Source: an uncultured Lachnospiraceae bacterium (GTDB lineage Bacteria; Bacillota_A; Clostridia; Lachnospirales; Lachnospiraceae). Taken from it: a DNA stretch of 11,613 nt. The notes below the pieces were generated by a model. That model made no database searches and was not told the origin of the DNA. It worked only from the letters and a program-made list of their open reading frames with translations. Location of the stretch: positions 1 to 11,613 of the forward strand of contig USJM01000046.1 in the NCBI GenBank assembly GCA_900555005.1, in the 5' to 3' direction. The position numbers were made by a program, and so were the translations under genes. This document shows positions 1 through 7,825 of the stretch, piece after piece. Numbering within the stretch: the first letter of the stretch is position 1; each line of letters starts with the position of its first letter.

Positions 1-1181
1 AAAATACTGACCCGGCTGCCCAGGAAACGGATTCCTCCGGAGCATCTGAGGTGCAGTTCGAGACAGAGACCGAAAGGGGCAAAAGAGCAGAAAAGGGAAG
101 CTTCGAGGCAAAGGCGGATGGTGTTTCGCTGAAGCTGACACTGCCAAAGGGAAAAAAACTTCCGTCTGACACAAAGCTTACGCTGAAGCCATCAGATACC
201 AAGAGCGGGCAGAAGCAGACAGTGCTTGTGCGAAAGGCGCTCGAAAAGGCGCAGCGTACGGTCGAAAAAGTTCGCCTTCTGACCCTCACAGCAGTTGATG
301 CGGACGGAAATGCCGTCACGCTTCCAAAAGGAACGACCTTCAGTTTTTCGTTCGGAAACGGACTTGATCTCGGAATTGCAGAGAGAAGAGAAGGGGAGAT
401 TCATTTTCTGGAGGTGGGAGATCAGGCATCGAATGCCGGTGCATCGCTGAAAGTATCCCAGGATCAGACAAAGCTGGTTTCTGCATCCGTCACCCTCGGC
501 AGCGAAGAGAAGGGAAGCCTGACCTACGCAGCCGCGAGTCTTCAGGACAGGGGAAACGATGGCGGAAAGCTGTCAGCTGGCGATATGAACGGCTTTGCCG
601 GAGCGGGTGCGTATGCGGCTGCCGCAGAGCAGTACGATGGAGAGAAGAGCGAAAAAGCGCAGATTCTTGCGGGAAACATTGGAAAAGATGACAAGGAAAA
701 GTTGGAGCACCTGAAGAAGGCGCAAAACCTGCTGGGAGGGCTTGCGGCATTTTCGGCATCGCTTGCGGATGCGCAGGACTCGGACAGCGTTCGTGTGGTG
801 AATCTGTATGCGGATGACAACGGTGATGTGAATACATCGGCTGAGGCCGTCACCGACCCGATGTACGGCGTGAAGGCAGCGGACGGGACAATCGACGTTA
901 CTTCCGGCTATGTTGTCGTCAATATTATTGCGAAAAGCGCGGATCAGACCATCCACATTCCGGACTTTGCCGTCACGTATGCAGAGAACGGGAAGGAGCA
1001 GGCGGTGACAGCCGATGCGCATCCGGAGCTGGCTCAGCATCTGATCGTCAATATCGCTGCGGGAAACGGCAGGAACGGGAAGGATTTTAGCTTCGTTTCC
1101 TATACGGGGAAGGCTGACCGAGGCGGCGCATTGGGGTGTATCTGGCACCGGCGGGAACCATTCGTTTTGCGGGCGCACTGA
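1..1181 (+). CDS. Giant cell-wall adhesin, 5'-truncated upstream segment
   Basis: The frame is open from the left edge (first full codon at 3), so the start and signal peptide lie outside the window. The GTG at 51 is internal. The segment begins with a Glu/Thr/Ser-rich linker, followed by a beta-rich domain (about 110-540) with sequence such as DGVSLKLTLPKGKKL. A region of about 870-1180 resembles a choice-of-anchor A (collagen-binding-like) surface domain, with the hydrophobic strand VVVNIIAKSADQTIHI and the stretch AELAQHLIVNIA-like near 1030. At the end the frame runs into meaningless sequence (GCIWHRREPF) and stops at 1179-1181. The domain's expected next strand, VYLAPAGTIRFAG, continues in the neighbouring frame from 1136. 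I therefore read this as the front part of the same protein as the next entry. Surface-adhesin role is inferred from architecture; the ligand is unknown. Confidence 0.8.
   Translation, partial: NTDPAAQETDSSGASEVQFETETERGKRAEKGSFEAKADGVSLKLTLPKGKKLPSDTKLTLKPSDTKSGQKQTVLVRKALEKAQRTVEKVRLLTLTAVDADGNAVTLPKGTTFSFSFGNGLDLGIAERREGEIHFLEVGDQASNAGASLKVSQDQTKLVSASVTLGSEEKGSLTYAAASLQDRGNDGGKLSAGDMNGFAGAGAYAAAAEQYDGEKSEKAQILAGNIGKDDKEKLEHLKKAQNLLGGLAAFSASLADAQDSDSVRVVNLYADDNGDVNTSAEAVTDPMYGVKAADGTIDVTSGYVVVNIIAKSADQTIHIPDFAVTYAENGKEQAVTADAHPELAQHLIVNIAAGNGRNGKDFSFVSYTGKADRGGALGCIWHRREPFVLRAH
1133..1136 (+). other. Frameshift point in adhesin (short G run)
   Basis: The upstream frame reads GCA TTG GGG TGT and loses sense. 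Adding one G to the GGGG run gives GCA TTG GGG GTG TAT, which joins both parts as ALGVYLAPAGTIRFAG and restores a single frame from position 3 to 4480 (1492 residues visible). The downstream frame has a TGA at 1115-1117, so the switch must fall between about 1118 and 1178. The G run is the simplest position. A one-base sequencing or assembly deletion is preferred. True mutation or phase variation cannot be excluded. Confidence 0.7.
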
Positions 1182-4100
1182 CGGGAGCCGTGTATGCGAA
1201 AAACGCAGCGGTGGATGGGAAGCTGACTCATGCCGCTGAGGCGGGTCAGACAGGAAAATCGAAAGAGGATGCAAATGAGGCCGCTGCAAAGAAGGGCACG
1301 GCAGCTTTGATGGCAGAGACAGCGGCGGAAGCCAGCCAGAATGCCGCGGATAAGGACAGCGCAGATGACAGTCGGCAGGCATTCTCCGGAACGCTGAAAG
1401 TGAGCGCTGCCAGTAAGAACACGGACGGCACACAGACGGAGCTGGAAGGCGTTGTCTTCTCCCTTTATGAAAGGACAGAGGGACAGAAGGATCAGCTCGT
1501 ATACAGCTGGACATCAGGCAAAGCGGCAAAGCAGATCCCGGCAGGCCTTCTGAAGGAAGGCGGGATCTACGTCGTCCGTGAGGAGGCGATGCCGGTTCCT
1601 GAAGGCGGAACAGGTATGGCTGCCTATTCGAAACTGGCGGAGACGGTGTTTTCCGTAACGGCGGCAGGTACAGGGACCGCAGCAGGAATTCAGCTAACGG
1701 GAAACAATAACGGAGGTACTCTGAAGCTGCTGAAGGAAGGCGCCAGCGATTATGAGCTGGATTACATGCATGAATCCAGTCAGACGCCTGAATCATCTCA
1801 GAATCTTGTCACCATCGTGGCAAAGGATCCTTCCGGAGCAGGCGTGCCGGGGTCTCAGGTTACGATTGAAAGGAAGACGTCGGAGACAGATGCGTCCGGA
1901 AATGCCCAGTGGGAGCAGGTGGCGGCATTCACCATGCAGGGGAATCCGGTGGCCTTTGACTTCGGAAGCGGTCTGCCAAAGAAGATCGATGACAGCCATC
2001 CAAGTAATGAGGATACTGCGACCTTCCGTATCACTGAAAGCGCACCGGCAGGGATGACATCCCTGACTTACGGGAATGAGGGTAAAGCCCAGAAAACAGA
2101 GCAGGCATCCACAACGCTGACCTTTACCTATAAAAAGGATCAGGCGACAGATGCATGGAAGCTGACTTCCAGGACACGTGTATATGCAGATGGGGCAGCA
2201 GATCCTACAGACAGCGATAAGATGGCTTCCGTCACCTTCACAGATGCCTATCTCGTATCCCTGACTTCCAGTCAGGTAAACTATTATTCAAAAGAGAGCG
2301 ACGAAAAGACGCTTGTTCCGAACCTGGCTGGGGCATCCATTACAGTTCAGGCGGATGGTGCGTCTCTGAAAGCCGGTGCTGATTATCTGGTTTATTCGGT
2401 AGCAGACGGGAAGGTGGATCAGAAACAGACTGTCTCCGATGACAGTGAAAGCTTTTTCATGCCGGAAAGTCCGGTTCAGCTTGTTCTCCTCAGTGGAAAG
2501 GCTGGAGGTGGCAAATCAGTCGGGGTAACCGGAACATGGAAGAGTGATTCCCCCTACCATTTCATCAAAGTCGGTAATGAGAACCCCGGGGTGGTTTCCG
2601 GTACGCTCACAGCACCATCTGAGGGAAATACTGGAACCTATTCCAGAGAGATCCCGGCCCTGAAGCTGAAGAGCCGCATCCAGGCAGTTGTAAACCTCAG
2701 TTCAGTCGATGATGCCGGAAATGCACATCTGTCGGGACCATCCGGAATCGTCAAGGCAAAGGTTGCGGGGACAGAGGGAGAGATCAAGGCGAATCCAACA
2801 GCATTTGTTCTGAACGATCTCAATCTGGATGATGTGGTCACCGGGATGCTTCAGACGGGTTCCGGAAACCAGACGACAGATATTGTTGGAACACAGAACT
2901 GGAATGGCTATGCATTCAAGTCGATGAATGGCATCATCACAGGTGTAAACCAGGCTGCGGATGGAAGGGAAGTGACGATCAATGCGAATTTGATCAGTCA
3001 GTCAACTGTCGGGACGATCGTAGTGTACATGGATCTGTACCGGGCCTCCACAGGAAAGAGGCTTCCGGTCACGGCTCAGAAACAGTATCAGGTGCGGGTT
3101 TTCATGGATGCGGGGGGAACTCTTCCGTATGGGGATGCCCAGACGCTGACAGTACCGAAGAATAATTCGACGTCCGGGACAAACGGAAGTGCGCGGTTTA
3201 CCGTCCCGGTCGATGCGCTGCATGGGACGACCTACTATGTATTTGAGGTCGATGCAGACGGAAGGCCAGTCAGAAACAGCAGTGATATGAAGATTCAGAT
3301 TCAGGGCGGCGACAGCGCCGGGGGAAATGGTGCAGCTGTCACGATGAAGGCGATGGAGGTGGACCCATACGGCAACGGGGCCAGCAGGACTTATGTGGTC
3401 GCGAACAGGATCATCAGGATTCAGAACCTTTATACCGATTCGTATTACAATTCACACCGAAGCGAGTTCATGTCAAACGGAACGTTTGACATTCAGCTGA
3501 GAGTGGTCGATGCATCCGGCAATGAACTTCCGGTCGACAACCTGGTGGCAGAATTCAGGGTGCGGACCAGGGACGGGAAGCTGGCGCTGAAGAACAACCA
3601 GAAGATTACACTGAGGAATGCATCTGTAGGTGAACGGAGGAATATCTCCTTCCCGGTTCCAATTGATACCGGACAGCAGGCGATGGGAGTCACGCTGATG
3701 TCGATCAGGACGACGGCAGGCGTGAGCCTGGCGAAGGACTACACGCTGCTGACGGACTACACACGGCTCACGGATTACACGCGGCTCAAGGAATTAATTA
3801 ACTTGAATTTCTCGAAGGTTGGGAGCAGAACCGGCGAACGGACATTTACAATCAACGCAGACGCTGAGAATCAGGGACCGGTCGTCTTCGTTCTGAGAAA
3901 GAATGAGACGAATGAGAAGGCTTCGCTGACCCTGACAAAGTCGGTGATGTATAAAAAGACGCCGATCAGGGTCAATGCGACCTATTACATCGGAATCTTC
4001 GCGGATGCAGCGCACACAAAGCTGCTGTTCAAGAAGGCGATGAGCCTGAGGGATGCCAGCTCGATGTCCGATACGCTGAAAGTGAACATCAACTCTCAGA

Positions 4101-4480
4101 AGGGCAGGACCATTACCCTGTACTTTGCGGAGACGGACAGAAACGGCAAGGTGGTCGAGAGCGGAAAGAAGACCGGTTACGATATCTCAATCAGTGCTCC
4201 ACAGGTGACGCTGTCACAGTCGAACATGAATGCAAGCGTGACCGTTACAAATGAGATTCTGGACGGCTCCAGGGCAGCGGAGCGGCTGACCGATCCGGAC
4301 TCCGGGTTTGCAGGTGATTCAGCAGCGCTCGCGGATGCGCAGGCGCTTGCCTCCAGTTCGAATCTGAACAGCAAGACCGGCGATGATTCGCCGCTGATGC
4401 GCTATGTGCTGCTGCTTGTGATCGCCGGTGCAGGCGTGGCTGCGGGCCTTTATCTTGTTCTTCGCAGACGCAGGCGCTGA
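1136..4480 (+). CDS. Giant cell-wall adhesin, C-terminal segment with SpaA/Cna-B-like domains and wall anchor
   Basis: This is the continuation of the preceding segment. The GTG at 1136 has no plausible Shine-Dalgarno and sits inside a conserved strand, so it is not a real start. Visible order: the end of the anchor-A-like domain (to ~1240); an Ala/Lys/Glu-rich linker (~1240-1380); a SpaA/Cna-B-like pilin domain (~1385-1740) with GTLKVSAAS, LEGVVFSLYE and YVVREE; a second related domain (~1800-2110) with GAGVPGSQVTIERK and FRITESAPAG; several further beta-sandwich-type repeats (~2240-4260), including YYVFEVDADG and LYFAETDRNG. These Glu-containing strands resemble those forming intramolecular isopeptide bonds in Cna-B domains. 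The protein ends in a sorting signal, one transmembrane helix and five Arg residues. Likely role: sortase-attached surface adhesin or pilin-like stalk. No sortase gene is in the window. Function is inferred from domains only. Confidence 0.85.
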   Translation: MYLAPAGTIRFAGALTGAVYAKNAAVDGKLTHAAEAGQTGKSKEDANEAAAKKGTAALMAETAAEASQNAADKDSADDSRQAFSGTLKVSAASKNTDGTQTELEGVVFSLYERTEGQKDQLVYSWTSGKAAKQIPAGLLKEGGIYVVREEAMPVPEGGTGMAAYSKLAETVFSVTAAGTGTAAGIQLTGNNNGGTLKLLKEGASDYELDYMHESSQTPESSQNLVTIVAKDPSGAGVPGSQVTIERKTSETDASGNAQWEQVAAFTMQGNPVAFDFGSGLPKKIDDSHPSNEDTATFRITESAPAGMTSLTYGNEGKAQKTEQASTTLTFTYKKDQATDAWKLTSRTRVYADGAADPTDSDKMASVTFTDAYLVSLTSSQVNYYSKESDEKTLVPNLAGASITVQADGASLKAGADYLVYSVADGKVDQKQTVSDDSESFFMPESPVQLVLLSGKAGGGKSVGVTGTWKSDSPYHFIKVGNENPGVVSGTLTAPSEGNTGTYSREIPALKLKSRIQAVVNLSSVDDAGNAHLSGPSGIVKAKVAGTEGEIKANPTAFVLNDLNLDDVVTGMLQTGSGNQTTDIVGTQNWNGYAFKSMNGIITGVNQAADGREVTINANLISQSTVGTIVVYMDLYRASTGKRLPVTAQKQYQVRVFMDAGGTLPYGDAQTLTVPKNNSTSGTNGSARFTVPVDALHGTTYYVFEVDADGRPVRNSSDMKIQIQGGDSAGGNGAAVTMKAMEVDPYGNGASRTYVVANRIIRIQNLYTDSYYNSHRSEFMSNGTFDIQLRVVDASGNELPVDNLVAEFRVRTRDGKLALKNNQKITLRNASVGERRNISFPVPIDTGQQAMGVTLMSIRTTAGVSLAKDYTLLTDYTRLTDYTRLKELINLNFSKVGSRTGERTFTINADAENQGPVVFVLRKNETNEKASLTLTKSVMYKKTPIRVNATYYIGIFADAAHTKLLFKKAMSLRDASSMSDTLKVNINSQKGRTITLYFAETDRNGKVVESGKKTGYDISISAPQVTLSQSNMNASVTVTNEILDGSRAAERLTDPDSGFAGDSAALADAQALASSSNLNSKTGDDSPLMRYVLLLVIAGAGVAAGLYLVLRRRRR
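3737..3790 (+). repeat. Three 18-bp in-frame tandem repeats in adhesin
   Basis: Three successive six-codon units encode DYTLLT, DYTRLT and DYTRLK. The DNA copies differ at several third positions and at one Leu/Arg codon, so the expansion is not very recent. It lies in a short linker between two beta-rich domains, where changes in copy number would keep the frame. Confidence 0.9.
4370..4477 (+). other. C-terminal sortase sorting signal of adhesin
   Basis: SKTGD (4370-4384) is followed by DSP, a hydrophobic helix (about 4394-4459, MRYVLLLVIAGAGVAAGLYL) and the basic tail RRRRR before the TGA. This is the tripartite layout of an LPXTG-like wall-anchor signal. The pentapeptide resembles the SPKTG/PKTGD signals of clostridial surface proteins but has Ser where Pro is usual. 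The assignment rests on layout and position and is strong. Which sortase class recognises it cannot be told. Confidence 0.85.
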
Positions 4481-4521
4481 GGATTCGACACCTGAGAGGA
4501 AGAAAACTTTGAGCTGTCCGA

Positions 4522-4547
4522 CCGGGTCGGCATTCAAGCTGACCCGG
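4522..4547 (+). terminator. Possible terminator hairpin after adhesin
   Basis: CCGGGTCGGC, loop ATTCAA, then GCTGACCCGG form a 10-bp stem with one G-T pair, 41 nt after the adhesin stop and before the fba promoter. The position suits a terminator, but no T-run follows (the next bases are CTCATGAGAG). It may be a weak or factor-assisted terminator, or a 3'-end stabilising hairpin. Confidence 0.35.
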
Positions 4548-4576
4548 CTCATGAGAGAAAAACAGATTCGTGTCTA

Positions 4577-4605
4577 TTGCGAACCGGATTCAAAGCAGGT
4601 ATAAT
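4577..4605 (+). promoter_or_regulatory. fba promoter (sigma-A type)
   Basis: TTGCGA (4577-4582), a 17-nt spacer, then perfect TATAAT (4600-4605). Transcription would start near 4612, giving a leader of about 70 nt. Near-consensus elements fit a strong constitutive glycolytic promoter. Confidence 0.8.
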
Positions 4606-4643
4606 GCGGGTGGATGCGGGCAGAAAAGCGTCTGCCCGCCCGC
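4606..4643 (+). promoter_or_regulatory. 5'-end mRNA hairpin in fba leader
   Basis: GCGGGCAG (4616-4623) and CTGCCCGC (4632-4639) are exact complements around an 8-nt loop. A second GCGGG (4606-4610) can pair with CCCGC (4639-4643) to extend or compete with it. With the predicted start near 4612, the stem would sit at the very 5' end of the transcript, where such hairpins can protect mRNA from 5'-end decay. No T-run follows, so it is not a terminator. Confidence 0.55.
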
Positions 4644-4680
4644 TAACAGATTTTATCAACTCAAAAAGGGAGGAAAAATC

Positions 4681-5637
4681 ATGTCATTAGTCACATCTAC
4701 CGAGATGTTCCAGAAGGCATACAAGGGCGGATATGCAATTGGCGCTTTCAACATCAACAATATGGAGATTGTCCAGGGAATCACCGAGGCAGCTGCTGAG
4801 CTGAATTCTCCGGTCATCCTTCAGGCTTCCCAGGGAGCAAGAAAGTATGCAAACTCCGTCTATCTGGTAAAGCTTGTAGAGGCTGCTCTTGAGATTCATC
4901 CGGATCTGCCGGTTGTTCTTCATCTGGATCACGGTGCAGACTTCGAGGTCTGCAAGGACTGCGTAGACAACGGCTTTACTTCTGTCATGATCGATGCTTC
5001 CTCCAAGCCGTTCAAGGAGAACATCGAGCTGACAAAGAAGGTTGTTGAGTATGCACACGCGCATGGCGTTGTCGTCGAGGCTGAGCTTGGCACCCTGGCA
5101 GGCATCGAGGATGCTGTCGCTGTCAAGGCGGAGGATTCCTCCTACACCAATCCGGACGACGTTGAGGAATTTGTCGGTGAGACCGGTGTCGATTCCCTTG
5201 CAATCGCAATCGGAACCAGCCATGGCGCATACAAGTTCAAGCCGGGCACAAAGCCGCAGCTTCGTTTTGATATCCTCGATGAGGTTGTCAAGAGACTGCC
5301 GGGCTTCCCGATCGTCCTGCACGGAGCTTCCTCTGTCCCGCAGGAGTATGTCAAGATCATCAACGCAAACGGCGGTGCTCTGAAGGATGCCATTGGTGTT
5401 CCGGAAGATCAGCTTCGTCAGGCTGCACGCAGCGCTGTCTGCAAGATCAACATTGACTCCGATCTTCGTCTTGGCATGACCGCTGGTATCCGCAAGACCT
5501 TTGTTGACGATCCGTCCATCTTCGATCCGCGTCAGTATCTGAAGGTCGGCCGCCAGAACGTCCATGACATCGTTGCACACAAGATCAAGGATGTCCTTGG
5601 ATCCGATGGCAAGGCTGCTGAGCTGTCCAAGAGATAA
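4681..5637 (+). CDS. fba: Class II fructose-1,6-bisphosphate aldolase
   Basis: This 318-residue cytosolic glycolytic enzyme cleaves fructose 1,6-bisphosphate to dihydroxyacetone phosphate and glyceraldehyde 3-phosphate, reversibly in gluconeogenesis. Class II (zinc) hallmarks are visible: LHLDHG with the catalytic Asp83 and metal ligand His84, EAELG (residues 133-137), GTSHGAYK with His181, LHGASS with His214, and the phosphate-binding region NIDSDLR near 257-263. An ATG is preceded by AAGGGAGG (4666-4673) with 7 nt spacing, and family members begin exactly here. The same frame stays open to 4570 upstream, but that extension overlaps the promoter and leader and is rejected. The codons look like those of a highly expressed gene and differ from the neighbours. 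It has its own promoter and terminator, so it is monocistronic. A related bisphosphate-aldolase specificity (e.g. tagatose) is possible but less likely. Confidence 0.96.
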   Translation: MSLVTSTEMFQKAYKGGYAIGAFNINNMEIVQGITEAAAELNSPVILQASQGARKYANSVYLVKLVEAALEIHPDLPVVLHLDHGADFEVCKDCVDNGFTSVMIDASSKPFKENIELTKKVVEYAHAHGVVVEAELGTLAGIEDAVAVKAEDSSYTNPDDVEEFVGETGVDSLAIAIGTSHGAYKFKPGTKPQLRFDILDEVVKRLPGFPIVLHGASSVPQEYVKIINANGGALKDAIGVPEDQLRQAARSAVCKINIDSDLRLGMTAGIRKTFVDDPSIFDPRQYLKVGRQNVHDIVAHKIKDVLGSDGKAAELSKR

Positions 5638-5677
5638 GAATCAGGCTGCCTGATGAAGAAGGCCTGAATAACCGGAG

Positions 5678-5721
5678 GGGGTATCCTCAGGATCTGAGAA
5701 GATCCCGGGAATGCCCCTTTT
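5678..5721 (+). terminator. Intrinsic terminator of fba
   Basis: Arms 5678-5695 and 5700-5717 form an 18-position stem with 14 Watson-Crick pairs, two G-T pairs and two mismatches, closed by a GAGA (GNRA) tetraloop and followed by TTTT (5718-5721). It lies 40 nt after the fba stop. A smaller inverted repeat, TCAGGCTGCCTGA (5641-5653), lies between the stop codon and this hairpin. Confidence 0.85.
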
Positions 5722-5790
5722 GCTGTATCCGGAGATATGATGTAACCAGCGGCGGATGCCGGAGATCATGGCGTCCTCATGTACGAATAC

Positions 5791-5796
5791 AGGAGA
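5791..5796 (+). promoter_or_regulatory. Ribosome binding site fixing the hydratase start
   Basis: AGGAGA sits 4-5 nt before the ATG at 5801, where family members begin with an [17 protein letters not shown] sequence. The in-frame ATG at 5756, 15 codons upstream, has no comparable site, and its extra residues ([10 protein letters not shown]...) do not resemble the family. The 5722-5790 stretch shows no convincing promoter for this gene. A TATGAT at 5736-5741 lacks a -35 partner. Confidence 0.7.
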
Positions 5797-5800
5797 AGAT

Positions 5801-7825
5801 ATGGAATTATCTGAGAAGGGTGTATACCTGGTCAATGGAACCGATATCGTGCCGGATACGGAGGAGACCTCGGCCCGGATCCGGCAGATGACTGGAAAGG
5901 AACCGGACAGGCAGCAGGCGCGCAGGGAGACGATGGCGTGGTCGATTCTTCACAGCCATAACCTGTCCGGAGATGATGAGAAGCTCCAGATCCGCTTCGA
6001 TAAGATGGCATCTCATGACATCACATACGTGGGCATCATCCAGACGGCGAGGGCATCCGGACTGGAACAGTTTCCGATCCCTTATGTCCTGACAAACTGC
6101 CATAATTCGCTCTGTGCTGTCGGCGGCACAATCAATGAGGATGACCACATGTTCGGCCTCTCAGCGGCGAAGAAGTACGGCGGCATCTATGTTCCGCCGC
6201 ATCAGGCCGTCATTCACCAGTTCGCAAGGGAGATGCTTGCCGAGTGCGGCGCGATGATCCTGGGGTCTGACTCCCACACCCGCTACGGGGCACTCGGGAC
6301 AATGGCGATGGGAGAAGGCGGCGGCGAGCTGGTCAAGCAGCTTCTCAGCCAGACCTACGACATCGACATGCCCGGCGTCGTCGCAGTTTATCTGGAGGGA
6401 GAGCCGGCAGTTGGGGTTGGACCGCAGGACGTCGCGCTGGCCATCATCGGCGCGGTGTTTGACAAGGGCTATGTCAAGAACAAGGTCATGGAGTTCGTCG
6501 GCCCGGGTATCGGACGCCTGAGCGAAGACTTCCGAATCGGTGTCGATGTGATGACGACGGAGACGACCTGTCTGAGTTCGATCTGGCGAACAGATGAGAA
6601 AACAAAGAACTTCTATGAGATCCACGGCAGGAGATCCGCCTACAGGGAAATGAACCCGGGCAGCCTTGCCTTTTACGATGGCTGCATCCGCGTTGATCTT
6701 TCTGAAATCCGGCCGATGATCGCGATGCCGTTCCATCCGAGCAATGTCTACGCCATTGAGGATGTGCAGAAGAACCTGAAGGACGTGCTCCATGATGTGG
6801 AGGAGCGTGCGAAAGTTTCCTTCGGCGGCAAGATTGACTATTCGCTTCAGGACAAGATTGTGGACGGGAGGCTTTATGTCGACCAGGGCATCATCGCCGG
6901 CTGCGCAGGCGGCGGGTTTGAGAACATCTGCGCGGCTGCGGACATCCTCCGGGGCCATTCGATCGGTAACGACGAGTTCACGATGAGTGTTTACCCGGCT
7001 TCCATGCCGATCTACATGGAGCTGGTGAAGGATGGCCGCTTTGCTGATCTGATCGAGGCTGGGTGCGTTGTCAAGACCGCTTTCTGCGGACCCTGCTTTG
7101 GTGCGGGTGATACCCCTGCAAATGGGGCCTTCTCTATCCGCCATTCGACACGGAACTTCCCGAACCGGGAAGGCTCGAAGGTGCAGAATGGCCAGATCGC
7201 TTCGGTTGCGCTGATGGATGCGCGTTCCATCGCGGCGACAGCGGCAAACAAGGGCTTCCTGACAGCTGCGACAGAGGTGGACGTAAAGTACAGTGAGCCG
7301 GAGTACCATTTTGACAAGGCGATTTACGAAAATCGCGTGTTCAATGCCTGGGGGAAGGCGGAGCCGGAGGAAGAGCTGGTGTTCGGGCCGAATATCAAGG
7401 ACTGGCCGGCGATGAGCCCGCTGCCGGAGAATCTTCTTCTGCGCGTTGTATCCGAGATCCATGATCCGGTGACCACGACCGATGAGCTGATTCCATCCGG
7501 TGAGACAAGCTCTTACCGTTCCAATCCGCTGGGACTTGCGGAGTTTACACTGTCCCGAAAGGATCCGGCGTATGTGCCGCGGGCAAAGCAGGTTCAGCTG
7601 GCGCAGAAGGCGATTGAGGCTGGGGAAGATCCTGCATCCGCGCTTTCCGCGGCGGAGACACAAGATGCAGGCTCGAAGCCGCTTGCGGATTCCTATCAGG
7701 ACGCAGTCAGTCTGATCGCGGAGAAGCTGCCTGGTGTCGTTGAAAGCTTCAGGGACCCGAAGGCCTTCGGTGTCGGTTCGACCATCCACGCAGTGATAGG
7801 GACGATCCGGCCATCCTCGCTGTGA
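5801..7825 (+). CDS. Aconitase-family hydratase, N-terminal three domains (frame-broken)
   Basis: A [4Fe-4S] hydro-lyase of the aconitase superfamily, in the branch annotated simply as hydratase (like E. coli YbhJ). Visible motifs: [14 protein letters not shown] (98-110), GSDSHT (155-160) matching the aconitase active-site Ser-His, IAGCAGG with Cys368, and [12 protein letters not shown] with Cys429 and Cys432. These three Cys are the expected cluster ligands. [13 protein letters not shown] (570-582) is typical of this branch. A ~70-residue Ala/Glu-rich linker leads to GVGSTIHAV, after which the frame runs into nonsense and stops at 7823-7825. The missing C-terminal swivel domain is encoded directly downstream in another frame. 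One added base would give 796 residues, near the size expected for this family. It may serve as the anaerobe's aconitase or act on another hydroxyacid. The substrate cannot be read from sequence. Confidence 0.9.
   Translation: MELSEKGVYLVNGTDIVPDTEETSARIRQMTGKEPDRQQARRETMAWSILHSHNLSGDDEKLQIRFDKMASHDITYVGIIQTARASGLEQFPIPYVLTNCHNSLCAVGGTINEDDHMFGLSAAKKYGGIYVPPHQAVIHQFAREMLAECGAMILGSDSHTRYGALGTMAMGEGGGELVKQLLSQTYDIDMPGVVAVYLEGEPAVGVGPQDVALAIIGAVFDKGYVKNKVMEFVGPGIGRLSEDFRIGVDVMTTETTCLSSIWRTDEKTKNFYEIHGRRSAYREMNPGSLAFYDGCIRVDLSEIRPMIAMPFHPSNVYAIEDVQKNLKDVLHDVEERAKVSFGGKIDYSLQDKIVDGRLYVDQGIIAGCAGGGFENICAAADILRGHSIGNDEFTMSVYPASMPIYMELVKDGRFADLIEAGCVVKTAFCGPCFGAGDTPANGAFSIRHSTRNFPNREGSKVQNGQIASVALMDARSIAATAANKGFLTAATEVDVKYSEPEYHFDKAIYENRVFNAWGKAEPEEELVFGPNIKDWPAMSPLPENLLLRVVSEIHDPVTTTDELIPSGETSSYRSNPLGLAEFTLSRKDPAYVPRAKQVQLAQKAIEAGEDPASALSAAETQDAGSKPLADSYQDAVSLIAEKLPGVVESFRDPKAFGVGSTIHAVIGTIRPSSL
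7799..7801 (+). other. Frameshift point in hydratase (GGG run)
   Basis: The upstream frame reads GTG ATA GGG ACG ATC and then a stop at 7823. Adding one G gives ATA GGG GAC GAT CCG and joins the parts as [15 protein letters not shown], keeping a single frame from 5801 to 8190. The switch must lie between GSTIHAV (to 7795) and AVKPGDG (from 7819). The G run is the simplest choice, but the exact base is not fixed. A sequencing or assembly deletion is preferred over a true mutation. Confidence 0.65.

Noticed and set aside
1130..1137. Programmed -1 ribosomal frameshift at ATTGGGGT
   Set aside because: The bases do not fit X-XXY-YYZ (the P-site codon TTG cannot re-pair as ATT), and no pseudoknot is evident just downstream.
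573..1796. 407-codon minus-strand open frame opposite the adhesin
   Set aside because: Pro/Ser/Arg/Leu-rich shadow translation; it spans the frameshift of the real gene and shows no domains.
4687..5580. Long open frame on the minus strand opposite fba (297 codons)
   Set aside because: It is antisense to an unmistakable aldolase and its translation has no family features; it comes from the codon bias of fba.
5641..5667. TCAGGCTGCCTGA with a further GCCTGA, alternative hairpins after fba
   Set aside because: Short stems without a T-run, and the true terminator follows at 5678-5721. Probably incidental.
7822..7825. GTGA overlap of stop and start, as in coupled genes
   Set aside because: No Shine-Dalgarno precedes the GTG, and the downstream frame is the obligatory swivel domain of the same enzyme family. 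A frameshift explains it better.
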